From: Annona cherimola
Lineage: Eukaryota; Streptophyta; Magnoliopsida; Magnoliales; Annonaceae
Length of the DNA stretch: 64,000 nucleotides
Assembly (NCBI GenBank): GCA_030490835.1
Contig: CM059971.1
Span: 868,001 to 932,000 of the forward strand
Direction of reading: 5' to 3'
Within the stretch, counting starts at the first letter, position 1, and every line of letters starts with the position of its first letter. Under the pieces are notes generated by a model, which did no database searches, was not told where the DNA came from, and worked only from the letters and a program-made list of their open reading frames with translations. Of this stretch, positions 46,538 through 58,127 are shown one piece after another. The position numbers and the translations under genes are program-made.

Positions 46538-47068
46538 GTGGAAGAAATGATTAGAAAATATGTTATAGTGTATATAAAATGTTACATTATAAAGAAAAGA
46601 GAGGTAAAAATGATGAAAGTATTCATGCACGCTTTTTTAAAAATCTTTATTAGCATTATTGAAAATGGGTTTTATCTCACAATTCAATTTTCCTCATTTA
46701 TCATTCATGCCTCCCCGGTTTTTTGTACTTCTCCCTTCAAAACATGGAGAGCACGAGAATATGGGAATCAAAGTAACTCTTTTTCAATGCTCAGTGTAAG
46801 TAATAATTAAATGAGTTAAGATTATCCTTATAAGCATATCAAAGGTGTGTTCATCATTTCAATATACTTGTTAATCTAAAAATTTTTACTCTCACCAACT
46901 ATTTTATTTTTTAATGTGGATTAGGGTAGTCCATGAATTATCTTGGGGTGATAGTCCTATCATCAATGTAGCATGCTACATTGATGAGCGCACTTACCAT
47001 TACATTGACGGTGAGCATGTTCACAAAAGAAGCATTCTGGCCAATATTGAGAACTTTCGTAATTTATG
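46538..47068 (+). other. Unrecognised exon-like sequence
   Basis: Two open pieces look coding: one ending PFKTWRAREYGNQSNSFSML before AGT|GTAAGT (46796), and one after TGGATTAG (46924) reading VVHELSWGDSPIINVACYID, then ERTYHYIDGEHVHKRS. A 126-bp intron between them is plausible by splice signals, but the phases do not match (phase 0 donor, phase 2 needed). The family is not recognised. The second piece runs into a MITE at about 47068. Confidence 0.35.
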
Positions 47069-48024
47069 TGTTTTTTTTTTAATAATTTTTTCACATCTTT
47101 CTATATTAAGGGTGAGAATTAGGGCAGGTCGACCCATGATTCGGCTTTGACGTGACCCGTTTTGATGAGGTAAAATAAATATATTTTTGACCTGGTATAA
47201 GGATAAGTCTAAAATTTTAATCCGAATTTAAAAATAGGATCTGGTTGAGTTGATCATGTCCCGACTCGAAGAGTCCGACCCGCTCTGCATATATTAATTT
47301 ATTAAAAATTATAAGATTATGTTTAAATATTATTATTATTTTCTTTCAAAATTCTTAATTTTTTATATTCAACTCTATCAACAATAGAAGAATCATTTTC
47401 TTCAAAAAGCAATATAAGAATTAATAAAAAGAATTTGTAGATTATAACCCTTATCAGTAATTGTATATTAACCTATTTTAATAAATTTATAGTATATTTT
47501 CAAATGTTCTGTTTTCTTAATTATATATTTTTTAATAATTAGTAAAATATTAAAGCATATAATATTTAAATATAGTATAAATGTATATTTATATTTGATA
47601 GGTATATAAATTCTTAAAATTATTTTATTTAACCTGTATTTTTGACTCGACGTGCTATGTCGATACCAACCCAAAGTTTGTCCTGGAACCAATTAAAAAC
47701 AAAGTAAGGGTCAAACCAACATTGTCCTAACCCGAAAGAAAACAAGGTCAAACTCAAGTTTTAAAAACTAGGATCAGGGTTGGGTAAACCTTGACCTGGC
47801 ACAGCCCACCCGATTCCCACCCCTATTCTATATAACTACTCTACTTTTTAATAATTTCTCCAGTTACTCATACAACTACTTTATTTGTTTTAATTATATT
47901 CTCTTCGCTCATTATTGTTATTCTTAATGTTACTCCTATTTCAAAATTTTTTCCAACATCTTTCAAAAAAATTACAATAAAAACTTTTTAGTCAAAAGTT
48001 TTAACCCATACCAAGCACACCCTA
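47068..48024 (-). mobile_element. Tourist-like MITE split by a hAT-like element
   Basis: The left piece (about 47068-47106, TTTTTTCACATCTTTCTATAT) and right piece (47836-48024, AACTACTCTACTTTTTAATA...AAGCACACCC) join to give the reversed family sequence once the 721-bp element and one 8-bp target copy are removed. The right terminus is intact (ACACCC then TAC). Confidence 0.75.
47107..47827. mobile_element. hAT-like non-autonomous element, 8-bp TSD
   Basis: Ends are TAAGGGTGAGAATTAGGGCAGG and, reversed, TAGGGGTGGGAATCGGGTGGG, flanked by TTCTATAT on both sides (47099-47106, 47828-47835). An 8-bp duplication and TAGGGGTG-type ends are hAT features. The interior is AT-rich, without a transposase frame. 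Confidence 0.85.
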
Positions 48025-48530
48025 CGGTGTTAAATAACAACAAGCATCTTAGAAATAAAAGTTAACTTCAGTTAGTTTCAGTAAAATCACATGACTAAGC
48101 TCCAAATTATATTATTTAATTAAATAAATTTTGATGGTCCTTGGAAGCATATTAAGGGTTTTAAATAGCAATTAACATCTAAGAAATGCAACCCTAAAAA
48201 ATGTAAGAAGTGAAAGTTAACTTTGGTTAACATCAGCTAATGTTGGCTAACTTTGTTAGTTGTTTTAACTAAACTTTAAATTATCTTTTTTGGATTCAAA
48301 TGATCTTCAATGGACCTAAGAAGTTGTAAGAAACAAAAGTTGACTTCGGTCGGTTTTGCTTAGCTTTATCAAAATTTTTAACTAAGGTCTAAATTATATT
48401 TATTGGATTCAAATAATCTTTGACAAGATTAATATTACGTCAAAAACAAAAATTAGCTTTGGTCGATGGTTAACTTTCATTAACTTTTTATAGAAACCTT
48501 AGTTAGCATTGATTAACTTTCAAAAAGTCG
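48025..48530. repeat. Imperfect repeats of a GTTAACTT-rich sequence
   Basis: Phrases recur at irregular 100-200 bp spacing: AAAAGTTAACTTCAGTTAG, AAAGTTAACTTTGGTTAAC and AAAGTTGACTTCGGTCGG, each followed by AAATTATATT(T/A)-GGATTCAAAT(A/G)ATCTT. Three to four diverged units. No coding. Confidence 0.55.
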
Positions 48531-48723
48531 GTTCTACTTATACAACTACTCTACTTTTCAATCACTTCTACATAACCACATATACAACTAACCTATTTAT
48601 TTCAATTTTATTCTCTTTACTCTTCATCGTTACCCCTATTATATCACATTATTTTATTCTAATTTAAAATTTTTACACCAAAAACTTTTCATTCAAAAGA
48701 TTTTATCACTTCCCAAACACACC
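48531..48723 (-). mobile_element. Truncated Tourist-like MITE
   Basis: It has the right-hand part of a reversed copy (CTACTTATACAACTACTCTAC...TTCCCAAACACACCC). The left terminus is missing. Confidence 0.75.
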
Positions 48724-48769
48724 CAAACTTATTACAAAATAAAATGGCTGGGATCTTTTAATCGGAGCC

Positions 48770-48955
48770 GATCGCATGCGCCCGTAAAAATGCAACGCTA
48801 CATGCTCCTGGACACATACACCCATTTTTTTATTTTTAAATTTTTTTTAATAATATTGTTAATCTATATGTATTTAATATGTATATAAATTTTTACCATT
48901 TTTGAAGTATTTTATATATTTATTTTTTATTTTTGAAAATCAGCAGCATTTTAGG
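48770..48955. mobile_element. Half of a hairpin MITE
   Basis: It begins CCGATCGCATGCGCCC and contains GCATGCTCC-like ATGCTCCTGGACACATACACCC, as in 62599-62630, then TTGTTAATCTATATGTATTTAAT and TTTTTGAAAATCAGCAGCATTTTAGG. The second arm is absent. Confidence 0.6.
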
Positions 48956-49414
48956 TATGCAATAGTGCTCTTCTTTTTATGTACGGTATTCCTCTTTCTA
49001 TTGCTTCCTTGTTTGTTTGTTTGTTTGTTTTTTTGTGTTTGAAGAAAGAATCTTCTGAATACAATCTATCTCGATGTTGTTTCTTATCTGCATAATCTAT
49101 CGTCTTAGCTCTTTGAATAATAAAATCAAAGGAAATTAATGCTCCAAATAAGGTGACAAAGTCTATTCTTGTCACTAATTTTGATGTGTTGCAAGTGTTT
49201 TTATGACTTTCTAGATTCATCATTCTTCAACTGTAAGGCTACTGAACTTCTACAAAATAAGTGGCTAGGATATGTCAATACGGGAATTCAACACTCCAAT
49301 GCTTCTTTCTTTTTTAGTTTCTTTTTGTTAGAAAAGAAAAGTAGCCATCGAAGCAATATGTTTTGTACCTATTGTGATCATATTTGTGATGATGGACCTC
49401 CTTATCCTTTATAT

Positions 49415-49761
49415 GTGTGTTTGGTAAGTTGTAAAACTTTTGATGAAAAGTTTTTTATGTAAAAGTTATCGAATTAGTAGAAAATAATGTGATACTGTAG
49501 AGATAATGATGAAGAGTAAAGAGAATAAATTTAAAATAAATAGGTTAGTTGTATTAGTAGTTGTATAAAAATGATAGAAAAGTAAGGTTGTTGTATAGAA
49601 ATATGTGTAAAAAATAATTAAAAAAGAGCAGTTGTGTAAAAGTAGTTAAAAAATAAGTTAAGTGTAGAAAAAATATAAATAGCTAATTAAAAAATGGTAA
49701 TTAAGGAGAATGAGAGAAGTTTTAGATGAAAGATATATTTTACCTTTTGCCAAACACATCC
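49415..49761 (+). mobile_element. Tourist-like MITE in block S2 (with internal duplication)
   Basis: GTGTGTTTGGTAAG...GCCAAACACATCC termini. It is about 70 bp longer than its relatives because the GTTGTGTAAAAGTAGTTAAAAAATA section is repeated. Orthologous in position to 41575-41853. Confidence 0.78.
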
Positions 49762-50487
49762 TTTCTTTTCATTTATATATGAGCCCAAGTTATATATCTC
49801 ATGTACCAAAATTTACCAATTTTGAATTACTATACACATTGTTTATATAAATTTTCAAAAATTAATAATTTTCATGCATCTATTGAAAAGGGTGGAACTT
49901 TTTATTTTTTAAAATTTACAAAAAATGTGTTCAATAATTCAAAATTGATAAATTTTGGTATATAAAATTTACGCATATAAGTTAAAAGAAAACATAAAAT
50001 TATTGACAACTAGAAAAAGGATGCTAGCATGCTACATAATTAAGATGACGTCACATAAGTATAGAAAAGAGAGTAAAAATTAAATTTTTTCACCTTTTTC
50101 CCCTCTTATACTTCATTCACAGGTACTTTTTTTTTTCTCCTCAATGTCGAATTGCCAATGATTCCCGCCGAAGTATCAAAAATAGTTGTACTGTTTTACC
50201 AATATTGTTCTGCACAATTATTGGGCATTGACGTTGACTACTGCCGTTACAAAAACAGAGTCACTTTGGACTCTTCCGCTTTTGTCTCCCCTCATTTTAG
50301 GAAAAAGGTCCCGGCAGGAGTTATGTATGGGACGAATAAATGAGGAAATTAAGCAAATAAGACACTCCATCAATCAAGAAAAAATTTAAATTATAATCAA
50401 TGTTTCTGATTTAGAAAGAAAGTAGAAGAGGCAAGTGATCATTTGCCAATTACCACAGGTAGAAATCGGAGATTTTAGCCTCTCATA

Positions 50488-50745
50488 CTCTTGAGCACAT
50501 TTAACTTATTTTTTTATTTTTAAATTTTTTTATAAAACTGTTAATCTAGTATATTTAATATGTGTATTAAGTTTTTCTATTTTTGGAGATTTTTTATTTT
50601 TTATTTTTAAAAATCAATGACATTTTTAATAATTTAAAAATCTAAAAATCTCTAAAAATAGTAAAACTTGATAAACGTGTTAAATACACATTGATTAATA
50701 ATTTTATAAAAAAATTTTAAAAAAAATAAGTTAAACACCTGGTGC
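50488..50745. mobile_element. Hairpin MITE in block S2
   Basis: Counterpart of 42957-43215, with inverted arms around AAATCAATGACATTTTTAAT. Flanks match S1, so it is an old shared insertion. Confidence 0.65.
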
Positions 50746-52320
50746 ACCAATGCTAAGTGGACCCTAATGCACTTTATCAAATCCTTTTCGAACCGGGCTT
50801 AAAATACATTTGTTTAAATTCTTTTAGTTTTGGGAAAATTTTTGTTCCACCTATAAATACGCCATTTTGTGTTTAAAAAACATTTTTTTGTTTACACGAT
50901 TGCACTCCAAATCCCTTCATGTGCCCGTCACTTAACACATGCGTTGTTTTTCTAAATACAGAAATTGCACCGAATTCATCTCCTCCCTAATTCCATCTTG
51001 TCTTCGCATGTTGGCCCGTGCTGCTGCTTGATCTACAACAGACAGTTGACCAACTAAAGATTTAATCCGCCAAGCTTTATCAGTTCTAACCAATAAATTC
51101 GCAATAGCAACATGTTCTTTATAATTTCAACACCACCACTTTCAATTTTTCACCATTGCAGCTACATAAAATCCTCACAACTGCAGCTGCATATCTAATC
51201 CATTTTCTTAAATGGGTCGAACAAGTTACATGGGTTCAATGAGTTGCTGAACGGTTAACGGGTCATAAAATCTTAACCCTAATCCATTTATTTAATTAAA
51301 TGGTTAAAGGGGTTGGCAGATCATAACCCATTTATTCAAAAATCTTAACCCAAACTCATTTATAAATGGGTTTGCTGAGTTGGTTGATGGGTTAACCATG
51401 ACCATTAACACCCCTACTCTCCATCACTCTTGGTAAATAGAGTCGGCGACAATCACCGTTACTAACATTTTCAAAACATGCAAATCAAATAGCCCCTTTT
51501 CCGTCTGATTATAGATGACTATAACCAATCGAAGAAATATGAGATTCATATAAGAGAAATGATTTTAATACTTATGTAAGCATACTTACACTTGTCTTTT
51601 AAATTTTATTGATAATTTTAATGATAGAAATATAATCATTCAAATTCTTTTCTAACCAATAAATTTGCAATAGCATCACGTTCTTCATGATTTCAACCGC
51701 ACCATTTTCAATTTTTCACAATCGACGGCTGCATAAAATTCTCACAACTACAGTCGCAAATCTGAAAAAAAAAATAGCACCATTGACTGCTACAAGACTA
51801 GTCCAATTAGCAGCCTTATGCTCTGGCCAAACAATAGCATTAATCTCAAATTAGACAGCGTCCCAAAATTTGGACCGACGCTGCTTGTTTTAAGGGTAAT
51901 TTGCCGATATATCTACTTAGTTTGATCCAAAATTACCAATATACCCACATAATTTCAGAAATTATAAAGAACCCTCATGTAATTTAAACATTATTGTAAA
52001 TAATACCATGAGTATATTTGCAAAAATATGTAACTATATGGGCTTTTTTCAATTTAAAAAATAAAGTGATATGTTAAATTTTTGCAAATAACTCACGCAT
52101 GGTTTAACTAATAATACAGTAAACTGTTATGATGCTATTATTGTATTTTTATAGCATGTGGGTTATTTCCAATTATGGTTAAATTATATAGAAATTATTT
52201 ACAATTTTTAAAAAGTTTGGATTTATTTATAATTTCAAACAAACTAATTGAGCTTATTTGCAAATGACCCTTATTTTCATTCTTTCTTCCAATTCGGTAG
52301 AAGCAAGTTGGTCGGCTCCA

Positions 52321-52556
52321 TTGTCTCCATCAGCCTTGGCAAATAGAGTTGGCAACAATCACCATTGCTAACATTTTCAAAATATGCAAATCAAATAGCC
52401 CCTTTTCTGTCCGATTATAGATGCCTATAACCAATTGAAGAAATATGAAATTCATATAAGAGAAATGATTTTAATACTTATGTAAGCATACTTACACTTG
52501 TCTTTTAAATTTTATGATAATTTTAATGATAGAAATATAATCATTTAAATTCTTTT
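52321..52556 (+). repeat. Local duplication of 51415-51655
   Basis: CTCCATCAGCCTTGGCAAAT, AATAGCCCCTTTTCTGTC, GATTATAGATG-CTATAACCAAT and CATACTTACACTTGTCTTT repeat the sequence about 900 bp upstream in the same orientation. The S1 counterpart is at about 43950-44175. Confidence 0.75.
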
Positions 52557-53391
52557 CTTTTTATCTAATTCTAATTTTCATTAGTATTAATTTGAATCAT
52601 AATATATCATGCTTAAACTTTGAAATTTATAATATATACGGCTTGTAGAACATAAATCTCAAATTCTAATTCGAAGTACATGAATTTTGTCGGTGTGATC
52701 AAAATTAAAAATTTTAAAGAAAAATTATATTAAAATACATTTACTACTTGGTTATAAAATTTTAAATATTAGAATAGATTTTTTTTAATTTCATATTCAT
52801 ATATGAAAATTTTATGAACTAACATGAAAATGAATTTAATAATTTAGATAATATATTTTAGTTGGTATAAATCATTTAAATTTTTACTTTTAAAATCATT
52901 TAAATGATTAATTTAATTTAATTTAATATTAAATATATGAACATATTTTTTAAATAATTATGATATTAAAAATAAAAATAATATTTAATGCTAAATTTTA
53001 ATTTTAAAGCAATATTTTGAATGTCAAAATCATTTCAAATATCATTATTTTATCCAATATAAAATCTAAACATGTTTCATAATTTACATATGAATATATT
53101 TATTTTAACCAAATGTGATCTATGCACATATTTAATTTGAATCTATGCACGTATTTAATTTGGATTAAACTTTATCTCATAGTGAAACAAATAATATTAA
53201 ATATAATAAATGAATTAAATTTTGTATGAATAATCAATATATAAAAAGTGGATAGGGGTACATGGAATCACTTTTATATAACCGAGTGACTTAAAAGCAA
53301 GCCTCTACATTTCTATATATATATATAATTATTTTTCACATAATAATGATATTTTAATGATTTAGATATTAAAAATACTACTTTAAAATTA
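52557..53391. other. AT-rich DNA, no gene seen
   Basis: Very AT-rich, with a short TA tract near 53310. No open frame of note. Some phrases (AAAATATTATGAGACA-type, CATATTTAATTTG) are loosely shared with 45800-46400. Confidence 0.55.
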
Positions 53392-53393
53392 AA

Positions 53394-53768
53394 AGTGTGT
53401 TTGTTTTACTATGTAACTTTTTAATCTTCATAACTACATTATTTTTGAATTATTTCTTTACATGTTCTTATATAACTATCATGTTTTTTCAATAATTTCT
53501 ACACAACTACCTACATAACTAACTATCCATATTAATTTTATTTTCTGTAATCCTCATTATTACCATTATCATATCATATTATATCATTTTCTCGCGTTAT
53601 AATAATTTTTATACCAAAATTTTTCATCTAAGCGTGTACTTGGGTAGTGATAAAACTTTTGATGAAAAATTTTTGGAATAAAAGTTTTTAAACTATAAGA
53701 AAATGATGTGATAATTTAGGAATAATAATGAGAAATAAATAAAATAAAGTTAAAATAGATATACTGAA
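53394..53768. mobile_element. Two Tourist-like MITE copies head to head
   Basis: 53394-53637 is a reversed copy (GTGTGTTTG...AATTTTTCATCTAAGCGTG). Immediately after it, GTACTTGGGTAGTGATAAAACTTTTG starts a forward copy that is cut off near 53768. Together they can fold into a long imperfect hairpin. Confidence 0.7.
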
Positions 53769-53783
53769 TAAAATAATAATAAC

Positions 53784-54246
53784 TTAGCTTCAATGACCAG
53801 CGGGTGCATTGAACCAGCGCCGGACAAAAACACTTCACGCCTACTTTTCCACCGTCCTCTTTCTCAAATTTCTAAGGGAACATTCATCTGGGGAAAGAAA
53901 CCACTGAGCTAACAGTCCCACAGAGTCAGCTCAATTATTTATTGGGCGACGTTGACTATAGCCGTTATAAAAACAGAGTCACTTTCGACTTTTCCGCTTG
54001 GGAGGAATAAATAAGGAAATTAGGCAAATAAGACACTCGATCAATCAAGATAGAATTTAAATTATAATCAATGTTTCGGATTTAGAAAGAGAGTGGAAGA
54101 GGCAAGTGATCATTTGCCAGTTACGACAAGTAGAAATCGGAGATTTTAGCCTCAAGTACTCTCGAGTGTATTTAGCTCTTTTTTTTTTTATTTTTTTAAT
54201 AGAATTGTTAATCTAGTGTATTTAATATGTGTATTAAGTTTTTATA
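53784..54246 (+). repeat. Third partial copy of block S1 (S3)
   Basis: It matches 42570-43030: CTTCAATG-ACC...CAGCGCCGGACAAAAAC, TTCTAAGGGAACATTCATC, AAACAGAGTCACTTT, AAATTAGGCAAATAAGACAC, CAAGTGATCATTTGCCAG and the first arm of the hairpin MITE (from about 54165). Confidence 0.8.
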
Positions 54247-54299
54247 CACACTATAAATAAAATATATTATTCTAAATATAATAGGTGAAGTAGATTATA

Positions 54300-54395
54300 A
54301 TTTTATCATGATGTGGGCCCATTTCAGCGCCACTGCACCATAATTTTAGTGTAATAGCGCTGCACTTGAATATTTCTCGGCATATATATTTATAT
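54300..54395. mobile_element. Degraded end of the foldback MITE family
   Basis: TCATGATGTGGGCCCATTT followed by GCGCCACTGCACC and GTAATAGCGCTGCAC resembles the right end of 187-529. One arm is missing. Confidence 0.5.
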
Positions 54396-55555
54396 ACAAA
54401 AGAAATACTTATGATGCCCAATACCCATTTTATCTCTTAACTCAAGTTGGCTCAACCATTAAATTGGAACAAAACCATAAGCGAAACCCTTGACCGTCTA
54501 CATCTAAATAGTTGGGTTCAATGAAAGAATGTCATAATAAGGAACCTCATTCATCTTATCTCGTTATTAGCCGGGGTCAATGAAAGAATATCATAGTCCC
54601 GAACCTCATTCATCTTATCCTGTTGTCATAATGTATTAGTACGTTATATCTAAATCAAACAAAGGATTGATTGTTATGATATCCAAAATGTCTAGATGAA
54701 ATTAAAAGGCCAAAACATTGAATCCAAGTACGACTGTGCCATCTTCCATTAATTTTATTATATATTTGTCAAAACTTATTTCTCATTCCTCTCTAAATTG
54801 ATGCTACATTCAGTACATTTTTCACCTTTCCATGTATTGAACTGACACTCAACCACCCTCATTGTATTTAATGGACGATTTCAACTTTATATGTGATTTA
54901 TGTACATATTATACAAAATCGAAACTATCAGTGAAACATTGAGTCGATCCCTCAGACATGCCTATAGATCTTACTCCCTAACGTCTTACTTATTAAATAA
55001 AACTTTCAACCAAACTTACATAAAAATAATATTATATACATATACGTTAGATGTAATTTCATTTTTTCCATTTACCTTCACTAAACATCCATCCACTTAG
55101 CTTAAAGCCATCCATGACCCAAAAATGTTATCATACAAGCTTTCAGGCCTTCAATTCCACCAAGGTGATCGAATAAAATTTTACAAGCCTTCGTTAGTTT
55201 CCACCATTTGTAAGGAATCTTCAACTTTTTTATCCTTTTCATCGGCATTTGATGCGCCCATGGAAACCGTCCCACCTGTTAACCCTAGCTTTCAACTTCT
55301 AATTATTTATATTGGAGGCAAATGATACGGTGTACTTCCTCTTTAATGCATTTTTCTATTAGCCGCCCACCTTTTTTCTAATTTGGAAACGAATTTTAAT
55401 TCCTTCCTTAGCCTTATATTAATTCAATCTTATCCACCTCACATCTTTTAAGGCCTTCAATAAACCACCCTCTTCAATTAGAGCCTTTCTAATCCTATTA
55501 GTTTCATAAAAAATAATCTAAATAATTTAATATATTAAATCTTGTGTATCTAAAT
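54396..55555. other. No gene recognised
   Basis: Moderately AT-rich with short open frames. GGTCAATGAAAGAAT(A/G)TCATA followed by AACCTCATTCATCTTATC repeats at about 54510-54560 and 54575-54620. The region resembles decayed transposon coding but shows no motif I can name. Confidence 0.4.
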
Positions 55556-56090
55556 AATTTTATTTTTTCTTGTTTTACTACTCATCCATCATAACATTCT
55601 CATTTCCGCTACGCTCGTTTTTTGTATATGTTATTATTTAACTGCCCAACATTCTGCCCCATAAAGCATGACAGCTCTAACTGTAGTTTTATAAAAATTT
55701 TCTTTTAGTTTTATTGGTCATAGGTACTGGAAATGATTAGTTCTTGTTACTACTTGATCTAACATCATAATTGGTTCCTCATTCCAGTTTTCACTATTAT
55801 TAAAATTGCATTTCATATATCCAGTTTTTGTGTGACTAATTCTAAAACCATTATATTCTAAAGCAACCACCTACCTATTCAATTTTAAATCTAGTCCTTT
55901 TTTAGTTTCATCTATTAGAACAATGTCATCTGCAAATAACATACACTAAGGTACTTCGTCTTGGAGATGTCTAGTAATTTCATCTATTACTAAGGTAAAA
56001 ATATAAGGACTCAAGGCTGAGCCTTGATGTAGACCTATTTTAACTGGGAATATTTTAGTATCTCCACTAATGGTCCATAGCAACCCTTGC
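55556..56090 (-). mobile_element. RTE-type LINE fragment with RT motifs
   Basis: On the minus strand: ISGDTKIFPVKIGLHQGSAL (about 56080-56010), SPYIFTLVIDEITRHLQDEV, then a stop where W is expected, then CMLFADDIVLIDE (about 55945-55905). This is the RTE-clade reverse transcriptase core with an intact FADD. It lacks both element ends and has an internal deletion near 55725 relative to 13896-14763. Inactive. Confidence 0.85.
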
Positions 56091-56480
56091 TCATTTCTCA
56101 TTACAGCCGGGCTCTGCTGCAACGCGTCGTTTATAGGGGAAGCCCTAGCATTAACAAAATTTAGTATATTTTTAGAATCCATAAGAGATGCGGCAGTGAT
56201 TTTTAATAGCACTGGCTGCCAACCTAACAAGCCAACCCTTGCGTTTTTTTCCAGGCTTGAGACTGACAATAAGATAGAAACTCTTACTAGCAAGGTTAGC
56301 GAATGCATTGCAATGGTCAAGAAAATTTATGCATTGTTGTAGAAGATAAAGGGCAATAATGTATAAATTACCACTTGGTTACCACCCTGGTGGTGAGACC
56401 GCTTGCCAACAATGCTGCCTGCACGATTGCAAAAAGGGTTGTTGGAGGTTTTTCCCCGTTCATTTATTCAGACTCGCTTT
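56091..56480 (+). other. Possible terminal exon of an unknown gene
   Basis: TTTTTTTCCAG at about 56252 is a good acceptor, followed by an open frame reading LETDNKIETLTSKVSECIAM, then VKKIYALL and a stop (TAG 56340-56342). It looks like a coiled-coil C-terminus. I cannot assign the family. The upstream part to the LINE edge has no clear partner exon. Confidence 0.35.
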
Positions 56481-56483
56481 TAT

Positions 56484-56730
56484 ATAATTAGGTTATAGAT
56501 TAGTTTTATATAACCCCTCAATTTTCAAAAATTTAAAGTTTTATGGAAAATTTAATCCATTCATTGTATTTGAAACTAATTTTTAGTTAGGAGACTTAGT
56601 TTCATTCAAATTCAATATTTGCACAGGTCATATTTGCTCAAAAATATGTACATTCATGTGTAAATTAAGAAAATATTTAAATTCATTCATATGTATAGTA
56701 GAATTTGGTAATGCTTTATAGAACTTTGCC
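56484..56730 (+). repeat. Third partial copy of the segmental-duplication sequence
   Basis: It matches 1445-1560 plus 1840-2000, and 61612-61860 (GATTAGTTTTATATAACC, GTTAGGAGACTTAG, CATATTTGCTCAAAAATATG). Like the right copy it lacks the Tourist MITE at GACT(T/A)A, giving a second empty site. Confidence 0.75.
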
Positions 56731-57519
56731 CAGCGTAGCGTAATGAGATGTCTGGTTGGATGAAAAATTATGATATCGTTCGAAAGGGTACAAAATAGAA
56801 AATGATTTTTTACACAGTAAATCATAAGGGTAAAGTTTGAATAAATAAAGTTGACAGACGTAGTTGGTAGGAAAACTAATTGAAATATAGATGTAAAAGT
56901 AGAAAAAAATATAATTATTGATGGAAAAATTATTTAGCTTGGGAAACCAAATCCTACATTCTCCCATCGCTCATACATGTTACCAATTGTAACCCAACAC
57001 ACGTCAAGTACAAATAGGCTGATGTATCAACCGACAAATTTTGTTAAATGGCAACCAATGTCTCGGAACGAGAGTAGCAGAAATATGCATTGTTGCAAAG
57101 ATAAGGAAAAAATGTTTGGAACGTATGCTATGACGTGTATAAGATGTTATGTAAAATACAAAAAAGATTAAAAGATAATAAAATTATTTATGAAATTTTT
57201 TTTTTATAAAAGAAATGATCGTTACTATCCCATCTCTCTTTGTTGTAGAGAATTTTATTGGAATGAGGGAGGAGAGATGGTATAGTCCTTATATTTCATT
57301 TTCAAAAGATTATTTGTACATACTTTCTTTTAGTAGAAAAGACGGTGGGTTGCCCCACCATTCTTAGGTTTGCCACGAATTACGAGAAAAAAAAATAAGC
57401 AAAACAATCCACAATGTTTCCCAACCACATGACCTGGCAAAAAGATAAAGATGATGCAGGAGCACTAAAGGCTTTTATCTTTTGTTGTCGTTCCTACCCA
57501 TCTTTTAGCTTCGAAAAAA
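56731..57519. other. AT-rich DNA, no gene seen
   Basis: Short open frames only. 56980-57180 is loosely related to 45040-45130 and 46000 (GGCAACCAATGTCTCGGAA type), suggesting old transposon sequence. Confidence 0.5.
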
Positions 57520-57529
57520 TCAATAAGCT

Positions 57530-57776
57530 TATTTATAAAATTTTAGATATTTATGTAAATTTTTTATATAAAAATTTTTGAAGTAGTAGAAAATTATATA
57601 ATATGACAAGGTAATGATGAAAAGTAAACATAGTAAAGTTAAAATAAATAAGTTAATTTTATGGACGACTATTTAGAAATAATTGAAAATTGGAGTAGTT
57701 ATACAAGGAGACATGAAGAATTACTAAAAAAATAAGGTAGTTATGAAATTTTTTTATGGTAAACAAACGTACCTTA
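57530..57776 (+). mobile_element. Degraded Tourist-like MITE
   Basis: It contains family phrases GAAGTAGTAGAAAATTATATAATATGA, AAAGTTAAAATAAATAAGTT and TAGTTATGAAATTTTTTTATGG, ending GTAAACAAACGTACC. The left terminus is eroded. Confidence 0.65.
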
Positions 57777-58127
57777 GCACTATTGGAGGATGGTTTTTCC
57801 CTAATCATTCAATTATTCTCATTTATTACTAGTACATATCATTGAGCCTTCACTAGTCTTGTGGACTTTTCCGTTGAAAATGATATATTCAATTAAGTAA
57901 TATATTTAATTTTTGTAAATAAATTCTACATAGTTTAACCATAATTACAAATAACCCTCATGTCATGACAACACAGTAATAGCGTCATAACGGCATGAGG
58001 TCATTTGTTATTTATGAAATTATGTGGATATATTTGCGATTTTGACGAAACTAGTGCATTGGGAATAAATAAGAGTTCAATGGGCTTACTAATATATTTG
58101 CGAGTTTTGTTCAAAAGAATTTTATGG
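57777..58127. repeat. Fragment of the AATTTGCCAATATACCC-type repeat
   Basis: 57890-58060 shares phrases with 44430-44760 and 51890-52230 (AATTTTTGCAAATAA, AACCATAATTACAAATAA, CATGTGG/GTCATTTGTTATTT). A 22-bp piece at 58106-58127 (TTTGTTCAAAAGAATTTTAT) repeats 59376-59397 of the adjacent LTR out of order. Confidence 0.55.

Larger units (their letters stand above)
48957..52330. repeat. Diverged block S2 (copy of 40791-44986)
   Basis: Same order of landmarks as S1. Unlike S1 it has an undoubled GGGCATTGACGTTGACTA...CCGGCAGGAGTTATGTATGG segment with an open stretch at 50152-50343 (GIDVDYCRYKNRVTLDSSAF), which S1 has lost by deletion. I do not recognise that peptide. The block ends near 52330, where part of itself is repeated. 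Confidence 0.78.
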
